Shown: positions 43,178 to 53,704, counted from the stretch's first letter. The stretch: 64,000 bases of DNA from Pseudomonas japonica (GCF_900188455.1 NZ_FZOL01000019.1:85028-149027); one strand, 5' to 3'. The notes: generated by a model not told the origin, from the sequence alone. Translations and numbers: made by a program.

Positions 43178-43909
43178 TTACTTGCTGCTGGCCAGGGCCA
43201 GCTTGGCCACTTGCGGCGCCGGCTGGTAGCCGGGGATCACCTGGCCGTCCTCGAGGACGATGGCCGGCGTGCCGTTGACACCGATCGACTGCCCCATGGT
43301 GAACTGCTTGCCAACCGGGTTCTCGCACTTGGCGGCCTTGATTTCCTTGCCGTCGATCATCTTGTCCAGGGCGCCGTTGCGGTCCTTGGAGCACCAGACC
43401 GCCTGCAGTTGCTCATCACCCGGCGAGCCGAGGCCCTGGCGCGGGAAAGCGACGTAGCGCACTTCGATGCCGAGGCGGTTGAGCTCGGGCACTTCGGCGT
43501 GCAGCTTGTGGCAGTACGGACAGGTGGTGTCGGTGAACACCGTGATGTGCGACTTGACTGGGCCCTTGGCAGGATAAACCACCATTTCCGCGGCCGGAAT
43601 GGCGTTGATGGTCTTGGCGATGGCCTGTCGTTCGGTCTTCTCGGTGAGGTTGACCGGCTTGCCGTCCTGCATCTGGAACAGGTAGCCCTGGACCAGGAAC
43701 TGGCCGTCGGCACTGGCGTACAGGACACGCCCGCCCTGCAGCTTGACCTCGTAGAGGCCGTTGAGCGGGCTGGAGGAAATGCTCTCGACCGGCACTTCCG
43801 ATTCCAGGGATTTCAGGGTCTTGCGGATCGCCTGTTCGGCATCGTCGGCCACGGCAAACGAGGTGACCAGCGCCAGGGCGGCGGCCGCAAGGGTCTGGAT
43901 CAAACGCAT
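43178..43909 (-). CDS. dsbC: Thiol:disulfide interchange protein DsbC
   Basis: The 243-residue periplasmic disulfide isomerase has a signal peptide (cleavage near FAVADD), an N-terminal dimerisation domain and a thioredoxin-like domain with active site CPYC at 130-133 (FTDTTCPYCHKLH) and the cis-proline loop GVNGTPAIV. E. coli DsbC has CGYC, so the Pro is a modest difference. ATG at 43909 follows AAGGAGTTCCCCC; a longer open frame upstream is not used. Confidence 0.94.
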   Translation of the reverse strand: MRLIQTLAAAALALVTSFAVADDAEQAIRKTLKSLESEVPVESISSSPLNGLYEVKLQGGRVLYASADGQFLVQGYLFQMQDGKPVNLTEKTERQAIAKTINAIPAAEMVVYPAKGPVKSHITVFTDTTCPYCHKLHAEVPELNRLGIEVRYVAFPRQGLGSPGDEQLQAVWCSKDRNGALDKMIDGKEIKAAKCENPVGKQFTMGQSIGVNGTPAIVLEDGQVIPGYQPAPQVAKLALASSK

Positions 43910-44048
43910 GGGGGAACTCCTTACATGGGACCGGATTAGGGACGCCCGTGCTGAAAACGCGGGGATTTCGCCGGCCCAGGACGTGTACTGCCGAAGACTA
44001 TCACATTCATCGGGGGGTAACGGGCCCCTTGAAGCGTCAAATAGGCCG

Positions 44049-44945
44049 CTAACCGCGTGGATGGTGGCGGGCGTGCAGCTCCTGCAGACGGGCCTTGGCC
44101 ACATGGGTATAGATCTGCGTGGTCGACAGGTCGCTGTGCCCCAGCAGCATCTGTACCACGCGCAGGTCGGCACCGTGGTTGAGCAGGTGGGTGGCGAACG
44201 CGTGGCGCAGGGTGTGCGGCGACAAGGCCTTGTCGATGCCCGCGACCCTGGCGTGATGCTTGATGCGATGCCAGAAGGTCTGACGCGTCATCTCCTCGCC
44301 GCGCAGGCTGGGAAACAGCACATCGCTGGGGCGACCGTTGAGCAGGCCATTGCGTCCGTCGCGCAGGTAGCGTTCGAGCCAGACCACCGCCTCCTCGCCC
44401 ATGGGCACCAGGCGCTCCTTGCTGCCCTTGCCCATCACCCGCAGCACGCCCTGGCGCAGGTTGATCTGGTCGAGGGTCAGGCTGACCAGCTCGGTCACCC
44501 GCAGGCCGCAGGCGTAGAGCACTTCGAGCATGGCGCGGTCACGCTGGCCGATGTCCTCGCTCAGGTCCGGCGCGCGCAGCAGCGCTTCGACATCGGCTTC
44601 CGACAGGGACTTGGGCAAGGGCCTGCCCAGTTGCGGCATCTCCACCTGCAGGGTGGGATCGACGGCGATCAGTTTTTCCCGCAGCAGGTAACGATAGAAA
44701 CCACGCGCCCCAGACAGGAAGCGCGCCGTGGAGCGCGGCTTGTAGGCGTTGTCCAGGCGCCAGGCAAGGTGATCGAGGATCAACTCGCGACCGGCGTCAG
44801 GCAGTGCGATGCCTTTCTCCTGCAGCCAGCCGTTGAACAAGGCCAGATCGCTGCGGTAAGAGACACGGGTATTGTCGGAAAGACCTTTCTCCAGCCACAG
44901 GGCATCGAGAAACTGGTCGATCAGTGGGTGATCGATGGCAGGCAT
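44049..44945 (-). CDS. xerD: Tyrosine recombinase XerD
   Basis: The 298-residue recombinase, with XerC, resolves chromosome dimers at dif. The N-terminal core-binding domain begins MPAIDHPLIDQFLDALW, and the catalytic set is visible: ACGLRVTELVSL (Arg), GKGSKERLVPMG (Lys), HTLRHAFATHLL (His, Arg), LLGHSDLSTTQIYTHV (His, nucleophilic Tyr). Length equals E. coli XerD. Next to dsbC and hom as in other pseudomonads. Confidence 0.95.
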   Translation of the reverse strand: MPAIDHPLIDQFLDALWLEKGLSDNTRVSYRSDLALFNGWLQEKGIALPDAGRELILDHLAWRLDNAYKPRSTARFLSGARGFYRYLLREKLIAVDPTLQVEMPQLGRPLPKSLSEADVEALLRAPDLSEDIGQRDRAMLEVLYACGLRVTELVSLTLDQINLRQGVLRVMGKGSKERLVPMGEEAVVWLERYLRDGRNGLLNGRPSDVLFPSLRGEEMTRQTFWHRIKHHARVAGIDKALSPHTLRHAFATHLLNHGADLRVVQMLLGHSDLSTTQIYTHVAKARLQELHARHHPRG

Positions 44946-45050
44946 GGGAACTCGAAAGCAGGGCGCTGGGTGCGCCGGGATGCCGCTAGTCTTCCACAAC
45001 CCCGCGGATCAGGGGAACCCGCCCCCACAAGGTCCGCGTAACGCAAAAAC

Positions 45051-45080
45051 AAAAAGGGCAGCCCGTAGGCTGCCCTTTCT
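45051..45080 (-). terminator. Terminator of the rpsP-rimM-trmD-rplS operon
   Basis: AAAGGGCAGCC-CGTA-GGCTGCCCTTT is an 11-bp perfect stem with a 4-base loop (45053-45078), followed on the minus strand by TTTTTGTTTTTG. It is 22 bp past the rplS stop and is one of the clearest terminators in the window. Confidence 0.88.
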
Positions 45081-45101
45081 TTCGCAAAGGTCGGACTGGA
45101 C

Positions 45102-45452
45102 TCAGGCCAGTTTTTCCTTGATGCGAGCTGCTTTACCGGACAGGTCACGCAGGTAGTACAGCTTGGCTTTACGCACGTCACCACGACGTTTCACGGCCAG
45201 GCTGTCGATCTGCGGGCTGTAGGTCTGGAAAGTACGCTCAACGCCAACACCGTTGGAGATTTTGCGAACGGTGAATGCGCTGTTCAGACCACGGTTGCGC
45301 TTGGCGATTACAACGCCTTCGAACGCCTGCAGACGGGAACGGTCGCCTTCCTTCACTTTCACCTGAACGACAACGGTGTCGCCCGGGGCAAAGGTCGGGA
45401 TCTCTTTGCTCATCTGCTCAGCTTCGATCTGCTGAATGATTTTGTTGGTCAT
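45102..45452 (-). CDS. rplS: 50S ribosomal protein L19
   Basis: The 116-residue protein matches L19 throughout (FAPGDTVVVQVKVKEGDRSR, GVGVERTFQTYSP, RRGDVRKAKLYYLRDLSGKA). It sits at the 30S-50S interface. It is the last gene of the ribosomal-protein/tRNA-methylation operon, 41 bp after trmD, with a strong terminator behind it. Confidence 0.97.
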   Translation of the reverse strand: MTNKIIQQIEAEQMSKEIPTFAPGDTVVVQVKVKEGDRSRLQAFEGVVIAKRNRGLNSAFTVRKISNGVGVERTFQTYSPQIDSLAVKRRGDVRKAKLYYLRDLSGKAARIKEKLA

Positions 45453-45493
45453 CTTGTGCTCCTAAGGCAAATCTCGGATTTACCATCGATACG

Positions 45494-46246
45494 TTAACTA
45501 TCGTCCCGCTCGCGAATGTACTCGTCGAGCAGCTTCTTCTCTTCTCCAGAAAGTGAGCGACTTTCCAGAAGATCGGCGCGTCGTTCCCAGGTCCGCCCAA
45601 GGGACTGCTGTAAACGCCAACGCCGGATGTGTGCATGGTTGCCACTAAGCAACACGTCGGGAACACGCTGATCCGCATACACCTCAGGTCGGGTGTAGTG
45701 CGGGCAATCCAGCAGACCGTCGGTGAAGGAATCCTCTTCCGCCGAGTCCACATGCCCTAAAGCTCCGGGCAGCAGCCGTGTAACCGCATCGATCAGGACC
45801 ATCGCCGGCAGCTCGCCGCCAGACAGTACATAGTCGCCAATCGACCACTCTTCATCGACATGAGTTTCAATGAAACGCTCGTCGATGCCTTCGTAACGAC
45901 CGGCTATCAGAATCAACGATTCATGCATCGCCAGTTCCTTGACCGCCGACTGAGTCAGCTTGCGGCCTTGGGGCGAGAGGTAGATCACCTTCGCCGCTCC
46001 TCCGGTTGCCTGCCTGGCCTGGACCAGGGCGTCTTCCAGAGGCTTGATCTTCATCACCATGCCCGGACCACCGCCAAAAGGCCGATCATCCACCGTATGG
46101 TGTCGATCCGTGGTGTAGTCCCGCGGGTTCCAGCAGGTCAGTTGCAACAACCCCTGTTTCACCGCTCGGCTGGTAATGCCGTACTCACTGATAGCCGAGA
46201 ACATCTCGGGGAACAACGTGATGACGTCTACGCGCAGGCTGGCCAT
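45494..46246 (-). CDS. trmD: tRNA (guanine-N1)-methyltransferase
   Basis: The 250-residue SPOUT-class enzyme methylates G37 of tRNAs using S-adenosylmethionine. Knot motifs are LIAGRYEGIDERFIE and the IGDYVLSGGELPAMV stretch, preceded by PFGGGPGMVMK. It starts 3 bp after rimM in the standard rpsP-rimM-trmD-rplS order. Confidence 0.96.
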   Translation of the reverse strand: MASLRVDVITLFPEMFSAISEYGITSRAVKQGLLQLTCWNPRDYTTDRHHTVDDRPFGGGPGMVMKIKPLEDALVQARQATGGAAKVIYLSPQGRKLTQSAVKELAMHESLILIAGRYEGIDERFIETHVDEEWSIGDYVLSGGELPAMVLIDAVTRLLPGALGHVDSAEEDSFTDGLLDCPHYTRPEVYADQRVPDVLLSGNHAHIRRWRLQQSLGRTWERRADLLESRSLSGEEKKLLDEYIRERDDS

Positions 46247-46249
46247 TGC

Positions 46250-46786
46250 TTAGAAATCCGCGTCCCACTCGACCCTCATTTCGCTTGCCGCCAGGTCGAT
46301 TGCCAACACGCATTGCCGGGTATAAGGCAATAGCCGTTCACGATCATCCAGGCTGCCAGCACAGGGCTTGACCACCATTACATCGTTCGCGCCGGTCTCC
46401 AACAGGTGATCAACCTTGCCGAACAGATGTCCGTCCTGGTTGATGACACTCAGGCCCACGAGCTGGTACCAGTAGTACTCGTCGTTGGCCAGGTTGGGCA
46501 AAAGGCTTCGTGAGATACAGATCTCATAACCGCTCAGAAGACGAGCTTCATCGCGATCGTCGAGCCCCTTGAGCTTGGCGACCAGATCCTTTTGACCGGA
46601 TCGGCCCTTGACCAGCTCTACCTGCTTGACCACGCCTTCGCGCCGAAGCGTCCAGTGGCGGTACTGCAACAGGTTGTCGATCGGATCGGTAAAGGAAAAC
46701 ACCTTCACCTCGCCGCGAACGCCGTGTACCGAAAAAATCTTGCCGACGACGATCAGGTCGTCCGCATTTTCTGGCGTCGCGTTCAT
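46250..46786 (-). CDS. rimM: Ribosome maturation factor RimM
   Basis: The 178-residue 16S-processing factor binds S19 during 30S assembly. It has an N-terminal RimM domain (VVGKIFSVHGVRGEVKVFSF) and a C-terminal PRC-barrel (YYWYQLVGLSVINQDGHLFG). Its start is 5 bp after the rpsP stop, so translation is tightly coupled. Confidence 0.96.
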   Translation of the reverse strand: MNATPENADDLIVVGKIFSVHGVRGEVKVFSFTDPIDNLLQYRHWTLRREGVVKQVELVKGRSGQKDLVAKLKGLDDRDEARLLSGYEICISRSLLPNLANDEYYWYQLVGLSVINQDGHLFGKVDHLLETGANDVMVVKPCAGSLDDRERLLPYTRQCVLAIDLAASEMRVEWDADF

Positions 46787-46791
46787 ATTGC

Positions 46792-47043
46792 TCAGGCAGC
46801 AGCCTTGGCAGCTTCCTTCAGCAGCTGAGCAACACGCTCAGACGGCTGTGCACCTTGAGCCAGCCAGTAGGTGGCGCGCTCTTGGTTTACGGACAGTTTG
46901 ACTTCTGCGCCCGAAGCAATCGGGTTGAAGAAGCCGATACGCTCAACGAAACGACCATCGCGCGCGTTGCGGCTGTTGGTCACGGTGAGGTGGTAGAATG
47001 GGCGCTTTTTGGAGCCGCCACGGGCAAGACGGATGGTTACCAT
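46792..47043 (-). CDS. rpsP: 30S ribosomal protein S16
   Basis: The 83-residue protein is S16 (MVTIRLARGGSKKRPFYHLT, GRFVERIGFFNP, EERATYWLAQGAQPSERV-like region). It is the first gene of the operon. The 233 bp upstream hold a leader with a GGGCACCCGTGCCC hairpin (about 47084-47101) and a GCTGCC..GGCAGC stem; a promoter should be here, but I cannot fix a convincing -35/-10. Confidence 0.96.
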   Translation of the reverse strand: MVTIRLARGGSKKRPFYHLTVTNSRNARDGRFVERIGFFNPIASGAEVKLSVNQERATYWLAQGAQPSERVAQLLKEAAKAAA

Positions 47044-47276
47044 GTGAACATCGTTCCTGTAGTCGGTGCTGCAAATCTATAGGCCAAACGGGCACGGGTG
47101 CCCGAAAGGCCGCATATTCTCGGGGAATACACGGACTTTTGCAAATGCCTTTTTTCTGGCAACTGCCTGTCTGTCATACGGATCTGCAATGAGGCTGCCC
47201 TATATAAGGCAGCGATTTTCCCGCCGAGGCGGGTTTCGAGGGTGGTGACGCAGGCGCCACCACCCCGGAATCGGGT

Positions 47277-48653
47277 TTAAAGCTTGGGCATGCCGCCGCC
47301 GGGCATCATGCCGCCGAGGCCGCGCATCATCTTGGCCATGCCACCCTTGGCAGAAAACTTCTTCATCATTTTCTGCATCTGCTTGTGCTGTTTGATCAGG
47401 CGACCGATGTCCTGCACCTGGGTGCCGGAACCGAGGGCGATGCGGCGCTTGCGCGAGCCGCTGATCAGGTCAGGGTCACGACGCTCGGCCGGGGTCATGG
47501 AGTTGATGATCGCCTCCATCTGCTTGAACTGCTTCTCGGCCGCGCCCTGGGCGTTGCCCATCTGCGCCAGGTTGACCCCGCCGATGCTCGGCAGCTTGTC
47601 CATCAGGCCGCCGAGGCCGCCCATGTTCTTCATCTGTTGCAGCTGGTCGCGGAAGTCTTCGAGGTCGAAGCCCTTGCCCTTCTTCAGCTTCTTGGCCAGT
47701 TTGTCGGCCTTGGCCTTGTCGATGTTCTGCTCGGCCTGCTCGATCAGGCTGAGCACATCGCCCATGCCGAGGATGCGCGAGGCGATACGGTCCGGGTGGA
47801 ACGGCTCCAGGGCCTCGGTCTTCTCACCCATGCCAATGAACTTGATCGGCTTGCCGGTGATGGCGCGTACCGACAGCGCGGCACCGCCACGGGCGTCGCC
47901 GTCGACCTTGGTCAGCACCACACCGGTCAACGGCAGTGCGTCGCCGAAGGCCTTGGCGGTGTTGGCGGCGTCCTGGCCGGTCATGGCGTCGACCACGAAC
48001 AGCGTCTCGATCGGCTTGACCGCTGCGTGCAGGTCCTTGATCTCGGTCATCATTTCCGCGTCGACGTGCAGGCGACCGGCGGTGTCGACGATGACCACGT
48101 CGATGAATTTCAGCTTGGCTTCGCGAATCGCCGCTTCGGCGATGGCCACCGGCTTCTGGCTGATGTCGGACGGGAAGAAGGTCACGCCGATGTCGTTGGC
48201 CAGGGTTTCCAGCTGCTTGATCGCCGCCGGGCGGTAGACGTCGGCGGAGACGACCATGACGGTCTTCTTCTTGCGTTCCTTGAGGAAGCGCGCCAGCTTG
48301 CCGGCAGTCGTGGTTTTACCCGCACCCTGCAGACCGGCCATCAGCACCACGGCGGGCGGTGCTGCGTTCAGGCTCAGGTCTTCGTTGGCCGCGCCCATCA
48401 GTTCTTCGAGCTCGGCCTGGACGATCTTCACGAACGCCTGGCCCGGGGTCAGGCTGCGGGAAACCTCGGTACCGACCGCACGTTCCTTGACCTTGTTGAC
48501 GAAGTCCTTGACCACCGGCAGGGCGACGTCGGCTTCGAGCAACGCCATGCGCACTTCGCGCAGGGTGTCTTTGATGTTGTCTTCATTCAGCTTGGCCTTG
48601 CCGGTGACATGGCGCAGCGTCTGTGACAGACGATCGGTCAGGTTTTCAAACAT
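47277..48653 (-). CDS. ffh: Signal recognition particle protein Ffh
   Basis: The 458-residue SRP54 GTPase targets nascent membrane proteins with 4.5S RNA. It has an N domain, a G domain (GLQGAGKTTTAGKLA, DTAGRLHVD, LTKVDGDARGG, GMGEKTEALEPF) and a Met-rich C-terminal M domain (QHKQMQKMMKKFSAKGGM, ending GGMPKL). ATG at 48653 with GGATCCCC context. Divergent from the cytochrome assembly gene. Confidence 0.97.
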   Translation of the reverse strand: MFENLTDRLSQTLRHVTGKAKLNEDNIKDTLREVRMALLEADVALPVVKDFVNKVKERAVGTEVSRSLTPGQAFVKIVQAELEELMGAANEDLSLNAAPPAVVLMAGLQGAGKTTTAGKLARFLKERKKKTVMVVSADVYRPAAIKQLETLANDIGVTFFPSDISQKPVAIAEAAIREAKLKFIDVVIVDTAGRLHVDAEMMTEIKDLHAAVKPIETLFVVDAMTGQDAANTAKAFGDALPLTGVVLTKVDGDARGGAALSVRAITGKPIKFIGMGEKTEALEPFHPDRIASRILGMGDVLSLIEQAEQNIDKAKADKLAKKLKKGKGFDLEDFRDQLQQMKNMGGLGGLMDKLPSIGGVNLAQMGNAQGAAEKQFKQMEAIINSMTPAERRDPDLISGSRKRRIALGSGTQVQDIGRLIKQHKQMQKMMKKFSAKGGMAKMMRGLGGMMPGGGMPKL

Positions 48654-48717
48654 GGGGATCCTTTCAGGCTCTGTAGAACCGGGGTTTAGCCAGCCCAGGG
48701 GCGCGGGCAGGGGCGCG

Positions 48718-48746
48718 ATTATAACGAAGACTGGCGCCAGCGCACA
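48718..48746 (-). promoter_or_regulatory. Candidate ffh promoter
   Basis: On the minus strand an exact TATAAT (48718-48723) is preceded by a 17-bp spacer (48724-48740) and TGTGCG as a weak -35 (48741-48746). Initiation near 48711 would give a leader of about 58 nt before the ffh ATG. Confidence 0.5.
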
Positions 48747-48828
48747 CCATGCCGTCGGCGCGCAGTCTTCCTAGGGGGCGACGTTCTATGCCAAACTCAT
48801 CGGCTTTCGGGCTTGCCTAACAGGACTT

Positions 48829-49641
48829 ATGCTCCCCTTGTCACCCAGCTTGCTACCCAACCTGATCGCCGCCTGCCTGTACGCCGCCGCGTTCACCCTC
48901 CAAGCCATCGGCCTGTCCCGCGGCGTCAAGGCCGACAAACGGCTGCTCGGCCTGCTGGGAGCCCTGGCGGTCGTCGCCCAGGGCAGCGCACTGTTCTGGC
49001 AGTTGCTCACGCCCCTGGGCCTGAGCCTGGACTTCTTCAGCGCCGCCAGCCTGATCGCCACCGCGGTGATCGCCATCACCCTGCTCGCCTGCCTGCGCAG
49101 CCCGGTGGAGAACCTGCTCCTGCTGCTGTTCCCGCTCGGCCTGCTGACAGCGCTGATCGCCCAGTTCGCGCCGTCCGGCACGGTACCGCTGATCAACGAG
49201 CAACCGGGCATCCTCGCCCATATCCTGCTGTCGATCCTGGCCTACGGCCTGTTCACCATCGCGGTGTTCCAGGCGCTGTTGCTGCTGGTGCAGGATCACC
49301 AGCTCAAGCACAAGCACCCGTCGGGCCTGATCCGCAATTTCCCGCCGCTGCAGACCATGGAAAGCCTGCTGTTCGGTTTCCTCTGGGCCGGCTGGGGCCT
49401 GCTCTCGCTGTCGCTGATTTCCGGCTGGCTGTTCCTCGACAACCTGTTCGCCCAGCACCTGGTGCACAAGACCCTTCTGGCCTGCGTCGCCTGGGTGGTG
49501 TTCAGCGTGCTGCTGTGGGGCCGCACCCGCCTCGGCTGGCGCGGACACAAGGCAATCCGCTGGACCCTGGCCGGCTTCTGCCTGCTGATGCTGGCGTACT
49601 TCGGCAGCAAGCTGGTACGCGAATTCATCCTGCACATCTGA
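48829..49641 (+). CDS. CcsA/YpjD-family cytochrome c assembly-like membrane protein
   Basis: The 270-residue inner-membrane protein has about eight transmembrane helices and the CcsA-family tryptophan-rich segment (SLLFGFLWAGWGLLSLSLIS). In pseudomonads this gene sits beside ffh and a CorC-like gene, as here. The family relates to heme handling in cytochrome c maturation, but the YpjD subgroup's exact role is not established. It is 10 bp upstream of the next gene. Confidence 0.88.
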   Translation: MLPLSPSLLPNLIAACLYAAAFTLQAIGLSRGVKADKRLLGLLGALAVVAQGSALFWQLLTPLGLSLDFFSAASLIATAVIAITLLACLRSPVENLLLLLFPLGLLTALIAQFAPSGTVPLINEQPGILAHILLSILAYGLFTIAVFQALLLLVQDHQLKHKHPSGLIRNFPPLQTMESLLFGFLWAGWGLLSLSLISGWLFLDNLFAQHLVHKTLLACVAWVVFSVLLWGRTRLGWRGHKAIRWTLAGFCLLMLAYFGSKLVREFILHI

Positions 49642-49651
49642 TGAGCGACCG

Positions 49652-50872
<1,221 letters not shown>

Positions 50873-50901
50873 TCCGCCCCACCGCCAGCCCCCGAGATAG
50901 A

Positions 50902-50929
50902 CACATTCAGTATCGAATGTGGCTATACT
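50902..50929 (+). promoter_or_regulatory. Inverted repeat and -10 in the 307-bp leader of the MFS gene
   Basis: CACATTC-N6-GAATGTG (7-bp arms, 50902-50921) is followed two bases later by TATACT (50924-50929), so an operator would cover the -35/spacer region. The rest of the gap up to 51179 shows no clear gene. A frame of 87 codons from ATG 50919 ends in an ATGA overlap with the transporter start, but its Arg/Pro/Ala-rich translation looks non-coding. Confidence 0.4.
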
Positions 50930-51178
50930 CGCCCCACGCTTACCCAGCCCTGCCATCGCCTCCGCTACCCGCATCCGGCGCTTCGGCCAGTGCGCATCGC
51001 CCGCATCGCGCGCCCAAGCGGTACTGCTTCACACCCCGAACAGTGCCCGCGCCCGCCCTCATCCCCACAGGGCGTATGCTCGGCGACTGCGAGTCATTCC
51101 AATGAAAACAATGCTCCGGCCCCACTGCCCTCCGTGCAGGGTCGCCAGAAGAGCTCTCGACTGTCAGGGGTACACCGC

Positions 51179-52480
51179 ATGACCAGCAGCACCTACAACG
51201 AGACAGACGCCGCGCCGCCCGGCAATTCGCCAGCCCGCGTCGCCACCGCCAGCTTCATCGGCACCGCCATCGAGTTCTACGATTTCTACGTCTACGCCAC
51301 CGCCGCGGCACTGGTGATCGGTCCGGTGTTCTTTCCGCAGACCTCCGGCACCGCGCAGATGCTCTCGGCCTTCCTCACCTTCGGTATCGCCTTTCTCGCC
51401 CGCCCGCTGGGCTCGGCGCTGTTCGGCCACTTCGGCGACCGCATCGGGCGCAAGTCGACCCTGGTTGCCTCGCTGCTGCTGATGGGCGTCTGTACCACCC
51501 TGATCGGCGTGTTGCCGGGACACGACAGCATCGGTGTCTGGGCGCCGATCCTGCTCTGCGTCCTGCGCTTCGGCCAGGGCCTGGGGCTGGGCGGCGAATG
51601 GGGCGGTGCCGCGCTGCTGGCCACCGAAAACGCGCCCAAGGGCAAGCGCGCCTGGTTCGGCATGTTCCCGCAACTCGGCCCGTCCATCGGCTTTCTCGCC
51701 GCCAACGGCCTGTTCCTCGCCCTGGCCATGCTGCTCAGCGATGAGGACTTCCGCGCCTGGGGCTGGCGCATTCCCTTCCTGCTCAGCGCCGCGCTGGTCA
51801 TCGTCGGCCTGTACGTGCGCCTGAAGCTTGAGGAAACACCGGTGTTCGCCAAGGCCATCGCCCGTCACGAACGGGTGAAGATGCCGGTGGTCGAGCTGTT
51901 CGCCCAGTACTGGCTGCCGGTCCTGCTCGGGGCCATGGCGATGGTGGTGTGCTACGCGCTGTTCTACATCTCCACGGTGTTTTCCCTGAGCTACGGCGTG
52001 TCGACACTGGGCTACACCCGCGAGACCTTCCTCGGCCTGCTGTGCTTCGCCGTGCTCTTCATGGCCCTGGCCACGCCGCTGTCGGCCTGGCTCAGCGACC
52101 ACTACGGACGCAAGCCGGTACTGATCGTCGGCGCCCTGCTGGCCATTGCCTCGGGCTTCACCATGCAGCCGCTGCTGACCTCGGGGTCCACCGCCGGGGT
52201 GGCGCTGTTCCTGGCCATCGAGCTGTTCCTCATGGGCGTGACCTTCGCCCCGATGGGCGCGCTGCTGCCGGAGCTGTTCCCGACCCACGTGCGCTACACC
52301 GGGGCCTCGGCGGCGTACAACCTGGGCGGTATCGTCGGTGCCTCGGCGGCACCCTTCTTCGCGCAGAAGCTGGTGCTGATGGGTGGGCTGAGCTGGGTGG
52401 GAGGTTATGTCTCGGTGGCGGCCCTGCTGAGCCTGATCGCCGTGCTGTGCCTGAAGGAAACCCGGCACGCGGACCTGTGA
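51179..52480 (+). CDS. MFS transporter, metabolite:H+ symporter (MHS) type
   Basis: The 433-residue, 12-helix transporter has the MHS signature GTAIEFYDFYVYATAAAL, the loop motif GHFGDRIGRKS between helices 2 and 3, and GEWGGAALLATENAPKGKR. Relatives carry shikimate, alpha-ketoglutarate, proline/betaine or citrate; the substrate here is not predictable. The ATG at 51179 has CAGGGG eight bases upstream and begins the family sequence; an upstream open extension to 50990 does not. Confidence 0.88.
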   Translation: MTSSTYNETDAAPPGNSPARVATASFIGTAIEFYDFYVYATAAALVIGPVFFPQTSGTAQMLSAFLTFGIAFLARPLGSALFGHFGDRIGRKSTLVASLLLMGVCTTLIGVLPGHDSIGVWAPILLCVLRFGQGLGLGGEWGGAALLATENAPKGKRAWFGMFPQLGPSIGFLAANGLFLALAMLLSDEDFRAWGWRIPFLLSAALVIVGLYVRLKLEETPVFAKAIARHERVKMPVVELFAQYWLPVLLGAMAMVVCYALFYISTVFSLSYGVSTLGYTRETFLGLLCFAVLFMALATPLSAWLSDHYGRKPVLIVGALLAIASGFTMQPLLTSGSTAGVALFLAIELFLMGVTFAPMGALLPELFPTHVRYTGASAAYNLGGIVGASAAPFFAQKLVLMGGLSWVGGYVSVAALLSLIAVLCLKETRHADL

Positions 52481-52487
52481 AAGCAGA

Positions 52488-52512
52488 TCGGGCGGCCTTT
52501 GCGGCCGCCCGA
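52488..52512. terminator. Stem-loop between convergent MFS and purT genes
   Basis: TCGGGCGGCC-TTTGC-GGCCGCCCGA is a perfect 10-bp stem in the 42-bp gap between convergent stop codons. There is no long T-tract on either strand, but its strength and position suggest a bidirectional terminator. Confidence 0.6.
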
Positions 52513-52522
52513 CGGCTTGCGC

Positions 52523-53704
52523 TTACAGCTCGACCTTGACCGCTTGCGAAGCGCGGGTCGCCTTGGCCCGGGCCGCTTCGATCGACTCGTCGCGCGCCAG
52601 GCACACGCCCATGCGCCGCTGGCCGTTGACCTCCGGCTTGCCGAACAGGCGCAGCGCGGTATCCGGCTCGGCCAGGGCGGCACCGAGGTTGTCGAAGGCG
52701 GTCTGCTGCGAAGTACCTTCCACCAGGATCACCGCCGAGGCCGACGGACCGAACTGGCGGATCGCCGGGATCGGCAGGCCGAGAATGGCCCGTGCATGCA
52801 GGGCGAACTGCGGCAGGTCCTGGGAGATCAGGGTCACCAGGCCGGTATCGTGCGGACGCGGCGACACTTCGCTGAACCAGACCTGATCGCCCTTGACGAA
52901 CAGTTCCACGCCGAACAGACCACGGCCCCCCAGGGCCTCGGTGACCGCCTTGGCCACCCGCTCGGACTCGGCCAGGGCCACCGGACTCATTGCCTGTGGC
53001 TGCCAGGATTCCTGGTAGTCGCCCTTCTCCTGACGATGGCCAACCGGTGCGCAGAAGGTGGTGCCGCCGATATGACGAACGGTCAGCAGGGTGATTTCAT
53101 AGTCGAAGTCGATGAAGCCCTCGATGATCACCCGCCCCTTGCCGGCGCGGCCGCCTTCCTGGGCGTAGTCCCAGGCTTTCTGCAGGTCGTCGGCGCTTTT
53201 CAGCAGGCTCTGGCCCTTGCCCGACGAACTCATCACCGGCTTGACCACACACGGGAAGCCCAGGTCCAGGGCGGCCTTCTGGTAGTCCTCGAAGGTGTCG
53301 GCGAAGTGATACGGCGAGGTCGGCAGCTCCAGCTCCTCGGCGGCCAGGCGACGGATGCCTTCGCGGTTCATGGTCAGCTGGGCGGCGCGGGCGGTCGGCA
53401 CCACGGTGAAGCCTTCGGCTTCCAGCTCCACCAGGGTGGCGGTGGCGATGGCTTCGATTTCCGGGACGATGTAATGCGGCTTCTCCGCCTCGATCACCGC
53501 GCGCAGTGCCGCGCCGTCGAGCATGTTGATCACATGGCTGCGGTGCGCGACCTGCATGGCCGGGGCATTGGCGTAACGGTCCACGGCGATCACTTCGACG
53601 CCCAGGCGTTGCAGCTCGATCACCACTTCCTTGCCCAGTTCGCCGCAGCCACAGAGCAGTACGCGGGTCGCGGTGGGCGACAATGGGGTTCCGATACGAG
53701 TCAT
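52523..53704 (-). CDS. purT: Formate-dependent GAR transformylase PurT
   Basis: The 393-residue ATP-grasp enzyme forms N-formyl-GAR from formate in purine synthesis. Features: LLCGCGELGKEVVIELQRLG, the P-loop-like VKPVMSSSGKGQSLLKS, and the metal/ATP-binding GVELFVKGDQVWFSEVSPRPHDTG. Length matches E. coli PurT (392). It is a single-gene unit between a convergent transporter gene and a REP hairpin. Confidence 0.96.
   Translation of the reverse strand: MTRIGTPLSPTATRVLLCGCGELGKEVVIELQRLGVEVIAVDRYANAPAMQVAHRSHVINMLDGAALRAVIEAEKPHYIVPEIEAIATATLVELEAEGFTVVPTARAAQLTMNREGIRRLAAEELELPTSPYHFADTFEDYQKAALDLGFPCVVKPVMSSSGKGQSLLKSADDLQKAWDYAQEGGRAGKGRVIIEGFIDFDYEITLLTVRHIGGTTFCAPVGHRQEKGDYQESWQPQAMSPVALAESERVAKAVTEALGGRGLFGVELFVKGDQVWFSEVSPRPHDTGLVTLISQDLPQFALHARAILGLPIPAIRQFGPSASAVILVEGTSQQTAFDNLGAALAEPDTALRLFGKPEVNGQRRMGVCLARDESIEAARAKATRASQAVKVEL

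Noticed and set aside
47205..47275. Terminator after ffh
   Set aside because: GC-rich stems (CCCGCC..GGCGGG and GGGTGGTG..CACCACCC) are present but neither has a T-tract on the minus strand, so I left it unannotated.
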